DNA of 64,000 nucleotides, from assembly GCF_004000215.1 (NCBI RefSeq), contig NZ_RBVY01000012.1, positions 39,882 through 103,881 of the forward strand, read 5' to 3'. The position numbers and the translations under genes were made by a program. Positions 50,570 through 59,337 of this stretch are shown here, piece by piece (positions within the stretch are counted from its first letter, which is position 1; every line of letters starts with the position of its first letter). The stretch comes from Nitratireductor alexandrii. Its GTDB lineage: Bacteria > Pseudomonadota > Alphaproteobacteria > Rhizobiales > Rhizobiaceae. The notes below the pieces were generated by a model. It ran no database searches, was not told where the DNA came from, and saw only the letters and a list, made by a program, of their open reading frames with translations.

Positions 50570-51574
50570 TCAGGCGAGGGGTAGGATGCGGGGCGCGGGT
50601 GTCGGTTGCAGAACACCGTCGCGCATTGCGAACACATCCTGCATCTGCGGGTGCGCCTGGGCTTCGGCCATCGACAGTACCGGCGAAACGCAGGCATCGA
50701 TCTCCCGGAACACGGCGGTCCAGTGGTCACGGTTTCTGCCCGCAAACCGTTCGGCGATGTCGGCTTCTATCAGCGGCCACAGGCTGCGGTCGTTCTGACC
50801 GTCAAGATAGGCGCGGTCGAGGTCCAGCGCTTCGACCAGGGCCCGAAAGAACACGGGCTCCAGCGCGCCCACCGCCATGTAGCCACCATCGGCGGTGACA
50901 TAGCAGCGATAGAAGGGCGCACCGCCATCGAGGACGTTGTCCCCCCGCCCACCACGCCAGCGCCCGTCCGCCATCCATGCCTGTGGCATCGAGGCGAGAT
51001 GGGCGGTGCCATGGACCATGGCGGCATCGACGATGCAACCCGTCCCGGTCTCCCGCGCCTGCATCACCGCCGCGAGGATCCCGAGTGCCAGGTACATCCC
51101 GCCCCCGCCGAAATCGGAGATCAGGTTCAGCGGCGCGCGCGGGGGCCGGTCGGGTTCACCCAAGAGGCTGAGCACGCCGGAAAGGCCGAGATAATTGATG
51201 TCATGCCCACCCAGATGGGCCAGCGGCCCCGCCTGCCCCCAGCCTGTCATCCGAGCGTAGACCAGTTTCGGGTTCAGCCCGGCGCAATCGGCGGGGCCGA
51301 GACCGAGACTTTCCATCTTGCCGGGCCGGAACCCTTCCACCAGCACATCCGCCTCGGCGATCAGCGCCATCGCGTCTATGATCCCCGCCTCGGTCTTCAG
51401 GTCGAGCGGCACATCATCGCGTCCCCGGTTCAGGAACGTCGGCGGCCTGGTGCGCGCGCCCGCCCGCGTGATGCGGGTGACGCGCGCGCCAAGATCTGAC
51501 AGGGTCATTGCGGCAAAGGGCGCCGGGCCGAGCCCTTCGAACTCGACGATCCGCAGCGACGCGAGCGGACCCAT
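50570..51574 (-). CDS. Alpha-methylacyl-CoA racemase
   Basis: A 334-residue CaiB/BaiF-fold protein of the racemase branch, which inverts C2 of 2-methylacyl-CoA by 1,1-proton transfer. The catalytic residues of characterised racemases are all at the expected places: His124 in GGHDINYLGLSG, Asp154 in LISDFGGGGM and Glu239 in GALEP. The length (about 335-360) and GLGPAPFAAMTLSDLGARV start also fit. The start is the ATG at 51574, one base after the ACAD stop. It implies a branched substrate carrying a methyl next to the carboxyl, as in isoprenoid and sterol side chains. Confidence 0.92.
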   Translation of the reverse strand: MGPLASLRIVEFEGLGPAPFAAMTLSDLGARVTRITRAGARTRPPTFLNRGRDDVPLDLKTEAGIIDAMALIAEADVLVEGFRPGKMESLGLGPADCAGLNPKLVYARMTGWGQAGPLAHLGGHDINYLGLSGVLSLLGEPDRPPRAPLNLISDFGGGGMYLALGILAAVMQARETGTGCIVDAAMVHGTAHLASMPQAWMADGRWRGGRGDNVLDGGAPFYRCYVTADGGYMAVGALEPVFFRALVEALDLDRAYLDGQNDRSLWPLIEADIAERFAGRNRDHWTAVFREIDACVSPVLSMAEAQAHPQMQDVFAMRDGVLQPTPAPRILPLA

Positions 51575-51575
51575 C

Positions 51576-52727
51576 TCAAGCCACCATCGAGCGTGCAATG
51601 ATGAGCTTTTGGATCTCGGTCGTGCCCTCGTAGATCTGGGTCACCTTGGCATCGCGCATCATCCGTTCGACCGGGTTGTCGCACAGGTATCCGGCGCCGC
51701 CAAAGACCTGCACAGCCTCGGTCGTGACCTGCATCGCGGTGTTGCTGGCGAACGCCTTGGCGCAGGAAGCCATTTCAGCCAACCCGTTGGTCGCGCCGCT
51801 GTCGGCCAGTGCGCAGACCCGGTAGAGCAGCGCGCGCGCCGCCTCGATCTGGATCCGCATCTCGGCAAGCTTGTGGCCGATGGCTTGAAACTGGATGACT
51901 TTCTGCCCGAACTGTTCGCGCTCATTCGCATAGGCGACGGCGGCGTCGAGCGCACCCTGGGCCAGACCGAGCGCCGAGGCGGCGACGGTGGGACGGTTGT
52001 AGTTGAGGCAGTGCATGGTGTTCTTGAAGCCCTGACCCTCCGCGCCGATCATGTTCTCGGCCGGCACACGCAGGTCATCGAAGAACAGGTCCACGGACTT
52101 GATCCCGCGCAGGCCCATCTTGCGGACCGCGCCGCCGATGGTCAGCCCGGGCGTGCGCTGTTCCACCAGAAAGGACGACAGGCCGCCGCCCCGTGTCCCT
52201 TCGCTGGTCCGCGCGATCACATTGATGAACTTGGCGGTGTCGCCCTTGGTGATGAAGGTCTTCTGCCCGTTGATAACCCAATGGTCGCCATCGCGACGCG
52301 CCGTTGTCTTGATCCCCGACACGTCCGAACCCGTGCCCGGCTCGGTCAGGCCGATGGCCGCGGTGATGTTGCCGGTCGCCACTTGCGGCAGGAAGTGCCG
52401 GCGCTGCTCTTCGGTCCCGAAGGCGCGCAGGGGCAGGACCATGGCGAAATCGCAGGCGCCGACAAGATGCGAGACCGCGAAGGAATGGCGTGCAACCTCT
52501 TCCTTGGCGATGCAGTTCATCAGGAGCGTACCGCCCGGACCCTCATATGCCTCCGACACCTGAAGCTGAACTAGCCCCATGTCGCGCAGAAGCGGCATGA
52601 CCTTGTCAGGCATGGCGTCTTCATCATCGATCTGCGCGGCGATGGGCGCGAATTCCTTCTCGCTCATTTTGCGCACGGCTTCCCGGAACATCTGAAGCTC
52701 TTCGGATTGATCAAACGATTCGAGCAT
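51576..52727 (-). CDS. Acyl-CoA dehydrogenase
   Basis: A 383-residue typical ACAD. AIGLTEPGTGSDVSGIKT and QKTFITKGDTAKF are the flavin and substrate motifs, and VTQIYEGTTEIQKLIIARSM at the C-terminus holds the catalytic Glu. GGAGGAG lies before the ATG at 52727. The racemase gene follows directly, a pairing seen in branched-chain acyl-CoA breakdown. A perfect AAAAGGT-AGT-ACCTTTT operator lies 34 bases upstream. Confidence 0.94.
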   Translation of the reverse strand: MLESFDQSEELQMFREAVRKMSEKEFAPIAAQIDDEDAMPDKVMPLLRDMGLVQLQVSEAYEGPGGTLLMNCIAKEEVARHSFAVSHLVGACDFAMVLPLRAFGTEEQRRHFLPQVATGNITAAIGLTEPGTGSDVSGIKTTARRDGDHWVINGQKTFITKGDTAKFINVIARTSEGTRGGGLSSFLVEQRTPGLTIGGAVRKMGLRGIKSVDLFFDDLRVPAENMIGAEGQGFKNTMHCLNYNRPTVAASALGLAQGALDAAVAYANEREQFGQKVIQFQAIGHKLAEMRIQIEAARALLYRVCALADSGATNGLAEMASCAKAFASNTAMQVTTEAVQVFGGAGYLCDNPVERMMRDAKVTQIYEGTTEIQKLIIARSMVA

Positions 52728-52760
52728 TGGCTCCTCCACTGTTCGCATTTTACATACTCT

Positions 52761-52777
52761 AAAAGGTAGTACCTTTT
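52761..52777. promoter_or_regulatory. Operator AAAAGGT-AGT-ACCTTTT
   Basis: Perfect 7-bp arms around AGT, upstream of the ACAD-racemase operon. The GGT-N3-ACC core is the same as at 28992 and 36455. Confidence 0.65.
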
Positions 52778-52907
52778 AATGTCAACAAATGTAACCTTAT
52801 GATATTAAAGTACTTAAGTTTCATTCGATTGGTTCTCGATATGCTGGGATGGGTGTCCCGCGCCACGATGGCCGTTGAAGGTCGTATCGGATTCATCGTA
52901 TTGATTT

Positions 52908-52922
52908 AATGGTAGAACCCTT
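52908..52922. promoter_or_regulatory. Operator AATGGT-AGA-ACCCTT
   Basis: A one-mismatch palindrome 38 bases before the DUF35 gene at 52961. With 52761-52777 it gives one site for each side of this divergent promoter. Confidence 0.55.
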
Positions 52923-52960
52923 GTAAGGTCCGATCAAATCATAGCAATACGTTGAGAAGT

Positions 52961-53374
52961 ATGGAGAATCATCGCCCACAACCGAGTCCGAATGCCGACA
53001 CGCGCCGGTTCTGGGATGCCGGGCGGGCGGGCGGGTTGTCCCTGCCCAAGTGCCGGGAGTGCGGGCGGATCGTCTGCCCGCCGAAACCCGCCTGCCCCTC
53101 CTGTCGCAGCGGGGCGCTGGACTGGGTCACGCTGTCGGGGCGCGGGCGGCTCAAGGGGTGGTGCCGGATCCACATCGCCGCGCTGCCGGGGCGTGAGCCG
53201 CCGGTGACGGTGGTCGAAGTCTCGCTGGAGGAAGACCCGCGGGCGACGTTGGTGGCGCTCGACGAAGACGGCGTGGTCGAAACGCTGGCGCCCGATGCGC
53301 CGCTGACGCTCACCTTCCGTCCGGACCCGAATGGGTTCAGTTTTCCGGTGGTCGGATCGTCGGAGGCGGAGTGA
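52961..53374 (+). CDS. DUF35 zinc-ribbon/OB-fold protein (second copy)
   Basis: A 137-residue protein with a zinc ribbon (CRECG and CPSCRSG, about residues 31-51) followed by an OB fold (GRGRLKGWCRI; VTVVEVSLEEDP). Its stop overlaps the thiolase-like start (TGATG), repeating the arrangement at 37652. The ribosome site (GAGAAG) is weak. It is the first gene of the seven-gene plus-strand operon running to 58611. Confidence 0.9.
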   Translation: MENHRPQPSPNADTRRFWDAGRAGGLSLPKCRECGRIVCPPKPACPSCRSGALDWVTLSGRGRLKGWCRIHIAALPGREPPVTVVEVSLEEDPRATLVALDEDGVVETLAPDAPLTLTFRPDPNGFSFPVVGSSEAE

Positions 53375-54477
53375 TGGGCGGCGTCGTCATCGCTGGCTTC
53401 GGCGCGTCCGAGATCCTGCGCAAGACGGATCGGTCCATTACCGACCTGTCGGTCGAGGCGATCCGGCGCGCGCTTGCGGATGCCTGGATCTCGGCGGACG
53501 ATGTCGATGGCTATGTCGGCGCGCCCTTCGCAACCAATGCCGGCTCGCCCCATGCCGAAGGTGGCGACGAGATCTCGCTCAAGACCATCGCCGCCACCTT
53601 GAACCTGCCGCTCACATATGGCGCGGACCTGTTCCGCCGCTACCCGACCGATATGGTGAGCTTCGCCGCCAATGCCCTGAGCGCCGCAAACAGCCGTTTC
53701 GTGCTCGGTCTCAGGGCGATGTATAATCTGCCGGGGCTGTCCTACGCGACCTCCGGGGCCGATCAGGCGTTCGGCAACGACCAGTTCACCAAACCCTTCG
53801 GCTTCACCACGGCGGGCGCGCGTTTCGGCACCCGGGCACAACGGTACATGGCGACCCATGGCGCAACGCGTGCGGATCTTTACGAAGTAGTGGCGCTGGC
53901 CCGCCGGCACGCCGCGAACAACCCCGATGCAGTCTGGCGCGACCGGAGCGTCAGACTGGACGACTACCTTGCCGCCCCGATGATTGCCACGCCCCACGGG
54001 CTTCTGGATTGCGACATGCCGGTCTGCGGCGCGATGGCCTTTGTCATGTGCCGGGCCGCAGATCTGCCCGCTGGCGCGGCGGCCGCCCGGGTCACGGGCT
54101 GGAGCGGCTTCACCACCCCGAATGCGGTGTTCGAGACGAGCGGGCGCAGCGCGGCGGATGTCACGCAGGCCCAGCTTTACGACGGTTTCTCGTCGATGAT
54201 CTGGGAATGGCTGGAGGGCTTTGGCCTGTGTCCGCCCGGGAGCGCATGGTCCTTCATTCGCGACGGGCACGGCAACGCGGACGGACGTCTGCCGCTCAAC
54301 ACGTTCGGCGGCAGCCTGGGCGAAGGCCGGATGCATGGAATGGGCCACCTGCGCGAGGCCTATTTGCAGGCCACCGGCAAGGCCGGGGCGCGGCAGCAGG
54401 CCGGCGTCGGGCCGATCCTCGTCCATAATGGCCCGTTCGACGATTCCTCTTTCCTGATGATTGAACCGGAGGCGTGA
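53374..54477 (+). CDS. Thiolase-like protein (SCP2/Ltp2 type), second copy
   Basis: A 367-residue thiolase-fold protein. As in the first copy, the usual nucleophilic Cys region (LSYATSGADQAFG) has no Cys, while QAQLYDGFSSMIWEWLEGFGLCPPG retains the conserved Tyr of the SCP2/Ltp2 branch. The C-terminal HNGPFDDSSF replaces the common GHGG motif, so it has diverged further than the first copy. Paired with DUF35 it could be a retro-aldolase for a side chain or ring fragment. The start is the ATG at 53374 behind GGAGG. Confidence 0.85.
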   Translation: MGGVVIAGFGASEILRKTDRSITDLSVEAIRRALADAWISADDVDGYVGAPFATNAGSPHAEGGDEISLKTIAATLNLPLTYGADLFRRYPTDMVSFAANALSAANSRFVLGLRAMYNLPGLSYATSGADQAFGNDQFTKPFGFTTAGARFGTRAQRYMATHGATRADLYEVVALARRHAANNPDAVWRDRSVRLDDYLAAPMIATPHGLLDCDMPVCGAMAFVMCRAADLPAGAAAARVTGWSGFTTPNAVFETSGRSAADVTQAQLYDGFSSMIWEWLEGFGLCPPGSAWSFIRDGHGNADGRLPLNTFGGSLGEGRMHGMGHLREAYLQATGKAGARQQAGVGPILVHNGPFDDSSFLMIEPEA

Positions 54478-54484
54478 GAGACCC

Positions 54485-54829
54485 ATGACCCCTGTGACTG
54501 TCCGCGACTATCTGAACATCCCCTACACGCTTCTGGCCGAACCTGTAGAAGTGGAAGGCGGCGATTGGCTGCGCCGCCTGAGTTATCCGGAACTGGGCGA
54601 TATCCACGCCCAGGGTCTGGATGTCGAACAGGTGTTTCTTGAGATCGAGCGGATGCGCTTCGCCGAGATCCTGAGACGCCTGCAACAGGGCGACCTCCCG
54701 CCCGTTCCGCGCCCGCCGCTGGCCACATCGACACCCGGCTGGTGGGCGCGGTTTCTTGGCCTTGGCGACGAAGTCACCGCATTTCTGGACAAGTCGCCGG
54801 AAGAATACCGGCAGAGCCGATCAAACTGA
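54485..54829 (+). CDS. Small HicB-like fold protein in a Rieske/CoA-transferase operon
   Basis: A 114-residue protein. Residues ~12-85 read like the HicB/UPF0150 fold: IPYTLLAEPVEVEGGDW, YPELGDIHAQGLDVEQVF and LRRLQQGDLPPVPRPP match the Y-x-P, PELPG-x-G-T and G-x-PIP-P pattern of that family. A Trp-rich tail (GWWARFLGLGDEV) follows. No HicA toxin gene and no DNA-binding domain is present, so it is not a toxin-antitoxin pair. Its place between thiolase-like and oxygenase genes suggests an adapter role. The fold assignment is by eye. Confidence 0.65.
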   Translation: MTPVTVRDYLNIPYTLLAEPVEVEGGDWLRRLSYPELGDIHAQGLDVEQVFLEIERMRFAEILRRLQQGDLPPVPRPPLATSTPGWWARFLGLGDEVTAFLDKSPEEYRQSRSN

Positions 54830-54869
54830 GTTTTCGAAACGCGCAAGACCCACTGAAAGGAGACACCAC

Positions 54870-56195
54870 ATGCTGTCCCACGAAGACAATGAAACCCTCG
54901 TCCGCGTCGGTCCCGGCACCACAATGGGCGGGCTGATGCGCAACTACTGGCTGCCGATCTTCGCCAGCGCCGATCTGGAGAAGAACGCGCAGCCCCAGAC
55001 CGTGAAGATCCTGGATGAGACCATGATCATCTTCCGCGACAGCGAAGGCTCCGTCGGCCTGGTCGACCCGGTCTGCCCGCACCGCGGTGCGCCGATGATC
55101 TATGGCCGGAACGAGGATTGCGGTCTGCGCTGCGTCTATCACGGCTGGAAATTCAACACCAAGGGCGACGTGGTGGACATGCCCGCCGAACCCGTCCGGT
55201 CGCGGCTGAAGGAAAAGGTCAAGATCAAGTCCTATCCCTGTGTCGAACGCAACGGCGTGGTCTGGACCTATATGGGCCCCGAAGATGCGAACAACCGCCC
55301 GCCGCTGCCGAATTTCGAATGGAACATGGTTCCGGACGAAAACGTGGTCATCACCTTCCGGGTGCAGGAATGCAACTGGCTCCAGGCACTGGAAGGCGAA
55401 ATCGACTCCGCCCATGCCGCGATCCTGCATGGTCGCATCGACGACGGCGGCTCGATCAACCAGTGGGTTCAGGCCCGCGACCTGCGCCCCAGGTTCGAAT
55501 GTATCCGTCAGGATTTCGGCATGTCCATCGCCGCCCGGCGCGAGGTGGATGACAAGACGCTCTACTGGCGCGTGAACCAGTTCGTCATGCCGTTCTACAG
55601 CATGGTGCCGCCGCAGGCGAACGAGTTCTATGAGCTCTCGGGCCACGCCTGGGTGCCAATCGATGATGAAACCACGCTCTGCCTGATGTTCTCCTACCGT
55701 CCGAACGAGCCGCTGCACCCGAAATCCCGCCCGGTGTTCACCGAAGGCTTTCACGGGCGCGAAACGGGGCACCACTCGAACCCTGGTCACGACGATCAGG
55801 GGCCGGAAGTGCCGTATGGCCGCTACATCTCCAAATATCGGCGCGAAACCGGATACATGTTCGACTACGACTCGCAGAAAACCAAGTGGTTCTCTGGCCT
55901 GCCGGGCCTCTGGGTGCAGGATGCCGCCTGCCAGTCCGGCGTTGCCCGCGTCTATGACCGGACCAAGGAAAATCTCTGCACGTCGGACACAGGCATCGCC
56001 ATGACCCGGCGCATGCTCCTGGAAGTGGCCGGTGCCTATGCCGAAACCGGCAAGCTGCCCGACCGCTATGCCGATCCCGACCTTTACAAGGTGCGCGCCC
56101 TGTCGCTGAAGCTGCCGGTCGAGACGCCTTGGGCGGACAGCGGCAATGTGCTGATGCGGGCCGATCTGGGCGAGCCGCTGGGGTACGAATTGTGA
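54870..56195 (+). CDS. Rieske non-heme iron oxygenase, large subunit
   Basis: A 441-residue single-component-type ring-hydroxylating oxygenase. The [2Fe-2S] Rieske motif is CPH (69-71) and CVYH (88-91). The catalytic domain holds NWLQALEGEIDSAHAAILH, the His pair of the mononuclear iron site. The length and layout resemble phthalate 4,5-dioxygenase and O-demethylase oxygenases. AAAGGAG precedes the ATG. No ferredoxin reductase gene is in the window, so electrons must come from elsewhere. It probably adds oxygen to, or demethylates, the ring substrate early in the pathway (inference). Confidence 0.93.
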   Translation: MLSHEDNETLVRVGPGTTMGGLMRNYWLPIFASADLEKNAQPQTVKILDETMIIFRDSEGSVGLVDPVCPHRGAPMIYGRNEDCGLRCVYHGWKFNTKGDVVDMPAEPVRSRLKEKVKIKSYPCVERNGVVWTYMGPEDANNRPPLPNFEWNMVPDENVVITFRVQECNWLQALEGEIDSAHAAILHGRIDDGGSINQWVQARDLRPRFECIRQDFGMSIAARREVDDKTLYWRVNQFVMPFYSMVPPQANEFYELSGHAWVPIDDETTLCLMFSYRPNEPLHPKSRPVFTEGFHGRETGHHSNPGHDDQGPEVPYGRYISKYRRETGYMFDYDSQKTKWFSGLPGLWVQDAACQSGVARVYDRTKENLCTSDTGIAMTRRMLLEVAGAYAETGKLPDRYADPDLYKVRALSLKLPVETPWADSGNVLMRADLGEPLGYEL

Positions 56196-57421
56196 GCGAC
56201 GGCAAAGTTGCGCTGTCCGGCGTACGTGTGATCGAAATATCCGCGCTCTCCGGGGCGGTCTGCGGGCGAGCGCTCGCAGACCTCGGGGCCGAAGTGATCA
56301 AGCTGGAACCGGAGGGGGGCGAGCCCGCGCGACGCGACCTCCCCCTGATCCCGATCGAGGGGGGCGAGGAAAGCGCAAGCTGGATCGTCTTCAACCTGGG
56401 CAAGTCGAGCGTGACGGCGGACCTTGCCACCGACGCGGGTCTTGCCGTTTTCGAGGCGCTGGCCAGGACCGCCGATATCGTGGTTACCGACTTCCAGCGC
56501 ATGAGCCTGGAAGAGATGGACCGGCTGGCCGCGATTGCGCGCGCCGCCAACCCGGCGGTCGTCTGGGCCGAGATCCTGCCATTCGGGCGGGGCCATGCCT
56601 ATGACCATACGCCGGCGACGGACACGACGCTTCAGGCGCTTGGCGGTCACCTTTACCAGAACGGCGACGTGGACCGCCCGCCGGTGCGCATCGGCGTTCC
56701 GGTCGGGCTCATTCAGGCCGGGGCCGAGGCGTCGAATGCCGCACTCATGGCCTATTACCACGCGCTTAGGACGGGTGAAGGACAGCGGGTAGACGTTTCG
56801 GTGCAAGAGTGCGTGATCTGGACGCTTCTGAACACCACCATGGCCTGGCAGATCCTGCAACTGAACGAGTTGCGCGGCGGGGCGATCCGCAAGGAGCGCG
56901 CCAACCAGTTCTTCACCCGTCTCGTGTGGCCCTGCAAAGACGGTTTCGTCGTCTTCGGCCCGGTCGGCGGCGGCGGCGGTTCGGCCCGGATCAAATCCTA
57001 TGACGCCCTGCTGAAATGGATGGCCGAGGACGGGATCACCGACGACATCCTGACCAGCCGCGACTGGAACGGTGACGGCCAGTTCTTCATCAGCCAGGAG
57101 GATTATGACACCGTCACCGATGTCATCAAACGCTTCATCGAGACCAAGACGCTGGAAGAGTTGACCACCCGCGCGGTGGCCGAGCGTATCCTGCTGGCGC
57201 CGATCAACTCGCTGGGCGACATTCTTGTGAACCCGCAGCATGCGGCGCGAGATTATTTCCAGGTCCTTGAGGACCCGCTGCGAAAATTGTCGGTCAAGCT
57301 GCCGACCAATTGGGCGCGGATGTCCGAAACGCCGTTGCGTGCGCCGCGCCCGGCGCCGAAAGCCGGGGCGCATACCGCGACATATGCGATCAACGCACAG
57401 CAAACGGAGTCGGCAAAGTGA
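56192..57421 (+). CDS. CaiB/BaiF family CoA-transferase subunit lacking the nucleophilic Asp
   Basis: A 409-residue family III CoA-transferase-like protein. The N-terminus (VIEISALSGAVCGRALADLGAEVIKLEP) is standard, but the region of the catalytic Asp reads RIGVPVGLIQAGAEAS, with no Asp at the usual place. It starts with GTG, overlapping the oxygenase stop (GTGA), and is followed by a second family member. This is the layout of heteromeric transferases such as BbsE-BbsF, where only one subunit carries the nucleophile. It probably works as the structural subunit with the next gene product. Confidence 0.88.
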   Translation: MSDGKVALSGVRVIEISALSGAVCGRALADLGAEVIKLEPEGGEPARRDLPLIPIEGGEESASWIVFNLGKSSVTADLATDAGLAVFEALARTADIVVTDFQRMSLEEMDRLAAIARAANPAVVWAEILPFGRGHAYDHTPATDTTLQALGGHLYQNGDVDRPPVRIGVPVGLIQAGAEASNAALMAYYHALRTGEGQRVDVSVQECVIWTLLNTTMAWQILQLNELRGGAIRKERANQFFTRLVWPCKDGFVVFGPVGGGGGSARIKSYDALLKWMAEDGITDDILTSRDWNGDGQFFISQEDYDTVTDVIKRFIETKTLEELTTRAVAERILLAPINSLGDILVNPQHAARDYFQVLEDPLRKLSVKLPTNWARMSETPLRAPRPAPKAGAHTATYAINAQQTESAK

Positions 57422-58611
57422 GCAAAGGAATCTTTGACGGGCTGAAGGTCTGTGACTTCATGTGGGCCGCCGCCGGTCCGATCACCACCAAGCAATTGTC
57501 GGACAACGGCGCAACGGTCGTGAAGGTCGAAAGCTTCAAGCACCCGGATTCGATCCGGCTGGGCGGGCCTTTCATCGACAACAAGCCGGGCATCAACCGA
57601 TCCGGCTTCTTCGCCGATTTCCATTCCTCCAAACTCGGGATGGCGGTCGACATGAGCCACGAGGACCGGCTCGACATCATACGACCGCTGGTCGAATGGG
57701 CCGACATCGTCGCCGATAGTTTTCGCCCCGGCACGATGCAGAAATGGGGCCTGGGCTACGAAGACCTCAAGAAAATCAATCCCCGGATCATTGTGCTCAG
57801 CTCCTCGCTGCATGGCGCAACCGGCCCCTGGTCACGGCACCCCGGGTACGGCGCGCAAGGCGCGGCCTTGGCAGGCATTCAGCACATGACCGGCTGGTCG
57901 GATCGGCCGCCGGCGACGCCCAAGGGTGCCTATTCCGACAGCGTCTCGCCCCGCTATGCGCTCACCGCGCTCATGGCTGCGCTGATCCACCGGGAGCGGA
58001 CCGGCGAGGGCCAGTTTGTCGAACTGGCGCAGATCGAGGCGACTGTGCAACTCGTCGCGCCGCAGCTGCTCGACCTCCAGGTCACCGGACACGAGGCGCA
58101 GCGGTCGGGCAACCGCAAGGACGGTGCGATTCAGCACGGGGTCTATCGCTGCACCGGCGATGAGCGCTGGATCGTCATCGAATGCGAGACCGAGATTCAG
58201 TGGCGCGCATTGCGCGAAACCCTCGGCGCGCCCGAGCGGCTGGATACAGCACGGACAATCGGGCCGGACTCGCTGGACGAGGCGATCGCCGCGCTGACCG
58301 CACCGCAGGATGCATTTGAGCTGTCCGAGCGGCTGCGCGCGGCGGGGGTGCCGGCGGCGGTAGCCTACAAAGGATCGGACCTTCTGGAGGATCCGATCCT
58401 CGAGGCCCGCGACCATTTCTGGCCGCTCCATCACGAGGAAATGGGGACGCTCAAATACAACGGCCCCGCCTATCGTTTCGAGAAAACCCCCACCGTCCTG
58501 CGGTCGGCCTCGCCGCGGCTCGGTGAGCACACCGAGCATGTGATGACCGATCTGCTGGGCTTCTCCGAGGCCGATATTGCCGGGTTCCGGGACCGCGGGT
58601 TGCTTGGCTGA
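57418..58611 (+). CDS. CaiB/BaiF family CoA transferase, catalytic subunit of the pair
   Basis: A 397-residue family III transferase with Asp174 in AYSDSVSPRYAL at the expected place of the nucleophile. The start is a GTG overlapping the previous stop (GTGA). Relatives in two-subunit transferases use succinyl-CoA to activate acids such as benzylsuccinate. It ends the plus-strand operon DUF35 - thiolase-like - HicB-like - Rieske - transferase pair, 3 bases before the converging regulator gene. The acid substrate is not known. Confidence 0.9.
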   Translation: MSKGIFDGLKVCDFMWAAAGPITTKQLSDNGATVVKVESFKHPDSIRLGGPFIDNKPGINRSGFFADFHSSKLGMAVDMSHEDRLDIIRPLVEWADIVADSFRPGTMQKWGLGYEDLKKINPRIIVLSSSLHGATGPWSRHPGYGAQGAALAGIQHMTGWSDRPPATPKGAYSDSVSPRYALTALMAALIHRERTGEGQFVELAQIEATVQLVAPQLLDLQVTGHEAQRSGNRKDGAIQHGVYRCTGDERWIVIECETEIQWRALRETLGAPERLDTARTIGPDSLDEAIAALTAPQDAFELSERLRAAGVPAAVAYKGSDLLEDPILEARDHFWPLHHEEMGTLKYNGPAYRFEKTPTVLRSASPRLGEHTEHVMTDLLGFSEADIAGFRDRGLLG

Positions 58612-58614
58612 CCG

Positions 58615-59337
58615 TCACCAGAGATTGGTGTGGACGCGGTCGAGGTGCTCCCGCAGGTTCGCCTTGGCCGCGTCCGTGTTCCCCACTTTCAGGTGCCCCA
58701 GAAACGCCTCGCGCGACGCAATGAGGGTTTCGGCATCAAGCTCGCCCAACCGGTAGCGCAGGAAGGTCTGGACCAGTTCGGTTTGCCCATCAACCATGAA
58801 GATGATCGCGGTATTGCCGGTGAGTGCCGCAAGCTCGTGGTAGAATTCCCGCGCGAGCTGCACGCGCCTTGCGATGGCATTGTCGCGCGCCGCCTCGGCG
58901 GTTTGCGTGACCACCTCATCCAGCCTGGACAGATCCACCTCGCCCGGCCCGGAAAAAGCCCGGTCGATGACCATTTCCAGGATCATCATACGGGCCTCGA
59001 ACAGGTCCCGCAGCGACACCGCACGCAAGGTGATCAGATCGGACAGGGCCTGCGTGATCGAGCTTGCCGCGCCTTCCTGGATGAAGGCCCCGCCCTTCAC
59101 TCCCTTCTTGAGCGCGACGACGCCGGCGATTTCGAGGCTGCGCAGCGCCTCGCGCACCACGTTGCGGCTGACGCCAAACTGCCGGGCCAGGTCGCGTTCG
59201 GGAGGCAGCTTGTCACCCGGCTTCAATTCGCCTTGAAGCAGTTTCTCGCGGACCCGCTCGCACACCAGTTCGAAACTGCGGTGCGACTGGACCGGCTTGA
59301 AAGGCACTTCCAATGGGTTCTGTACCGGGGCAACCAT
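58615..59337 (-). CDS. FadR/GntR-family transcriptional regulator (second of two)
   Basis: A 240-residue regulator. The winged helix (GDKLPPERDLARQFGVSRNVVREAL) is close to that of the regulator at 11116, and the FCD domain follows with metal-type residues (REFYHEL; LREHLDRVH). I chose the ATG at 59337; upstream in-frame codons look non-coding. Upstream, 59431-59445 has an AATGGT-AGG-ACTGAT element of the TGGT-N3-ACCA class, so it may regulate itself and the many operons carrying such sites. The ligand is probably an acid or CoA ester of the pathway. Confidence 0.93.
   Translation of the reverse strand: MVAPVQNPLEVPFKPVQSHRSFELVCERVREKLLQGELKPGDKLPPERDLARQFGVSRNVVREALRSLEIAGVVALKKGVKGGAFIQEGAASSITQALSDLITLRAVSLRDLFEARMMILEMVIDRAFSGPGEVDLSRLDEVVTQTAEAARDNAIARRVQLAREFYHELAALTGNTAIIFMVDGQTELVQTFLRYRLGELDAETLIASREAFLGHLKVGNTDAAKANLREHLDRVHTNLW

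Noticed and set aside
54485..54829. A toxin-antitoxin (HicAB) locus
   Set aside because: Only a HicB-like fold is seen; there is no HicA-like gene beside it and no DNA-binding tail.
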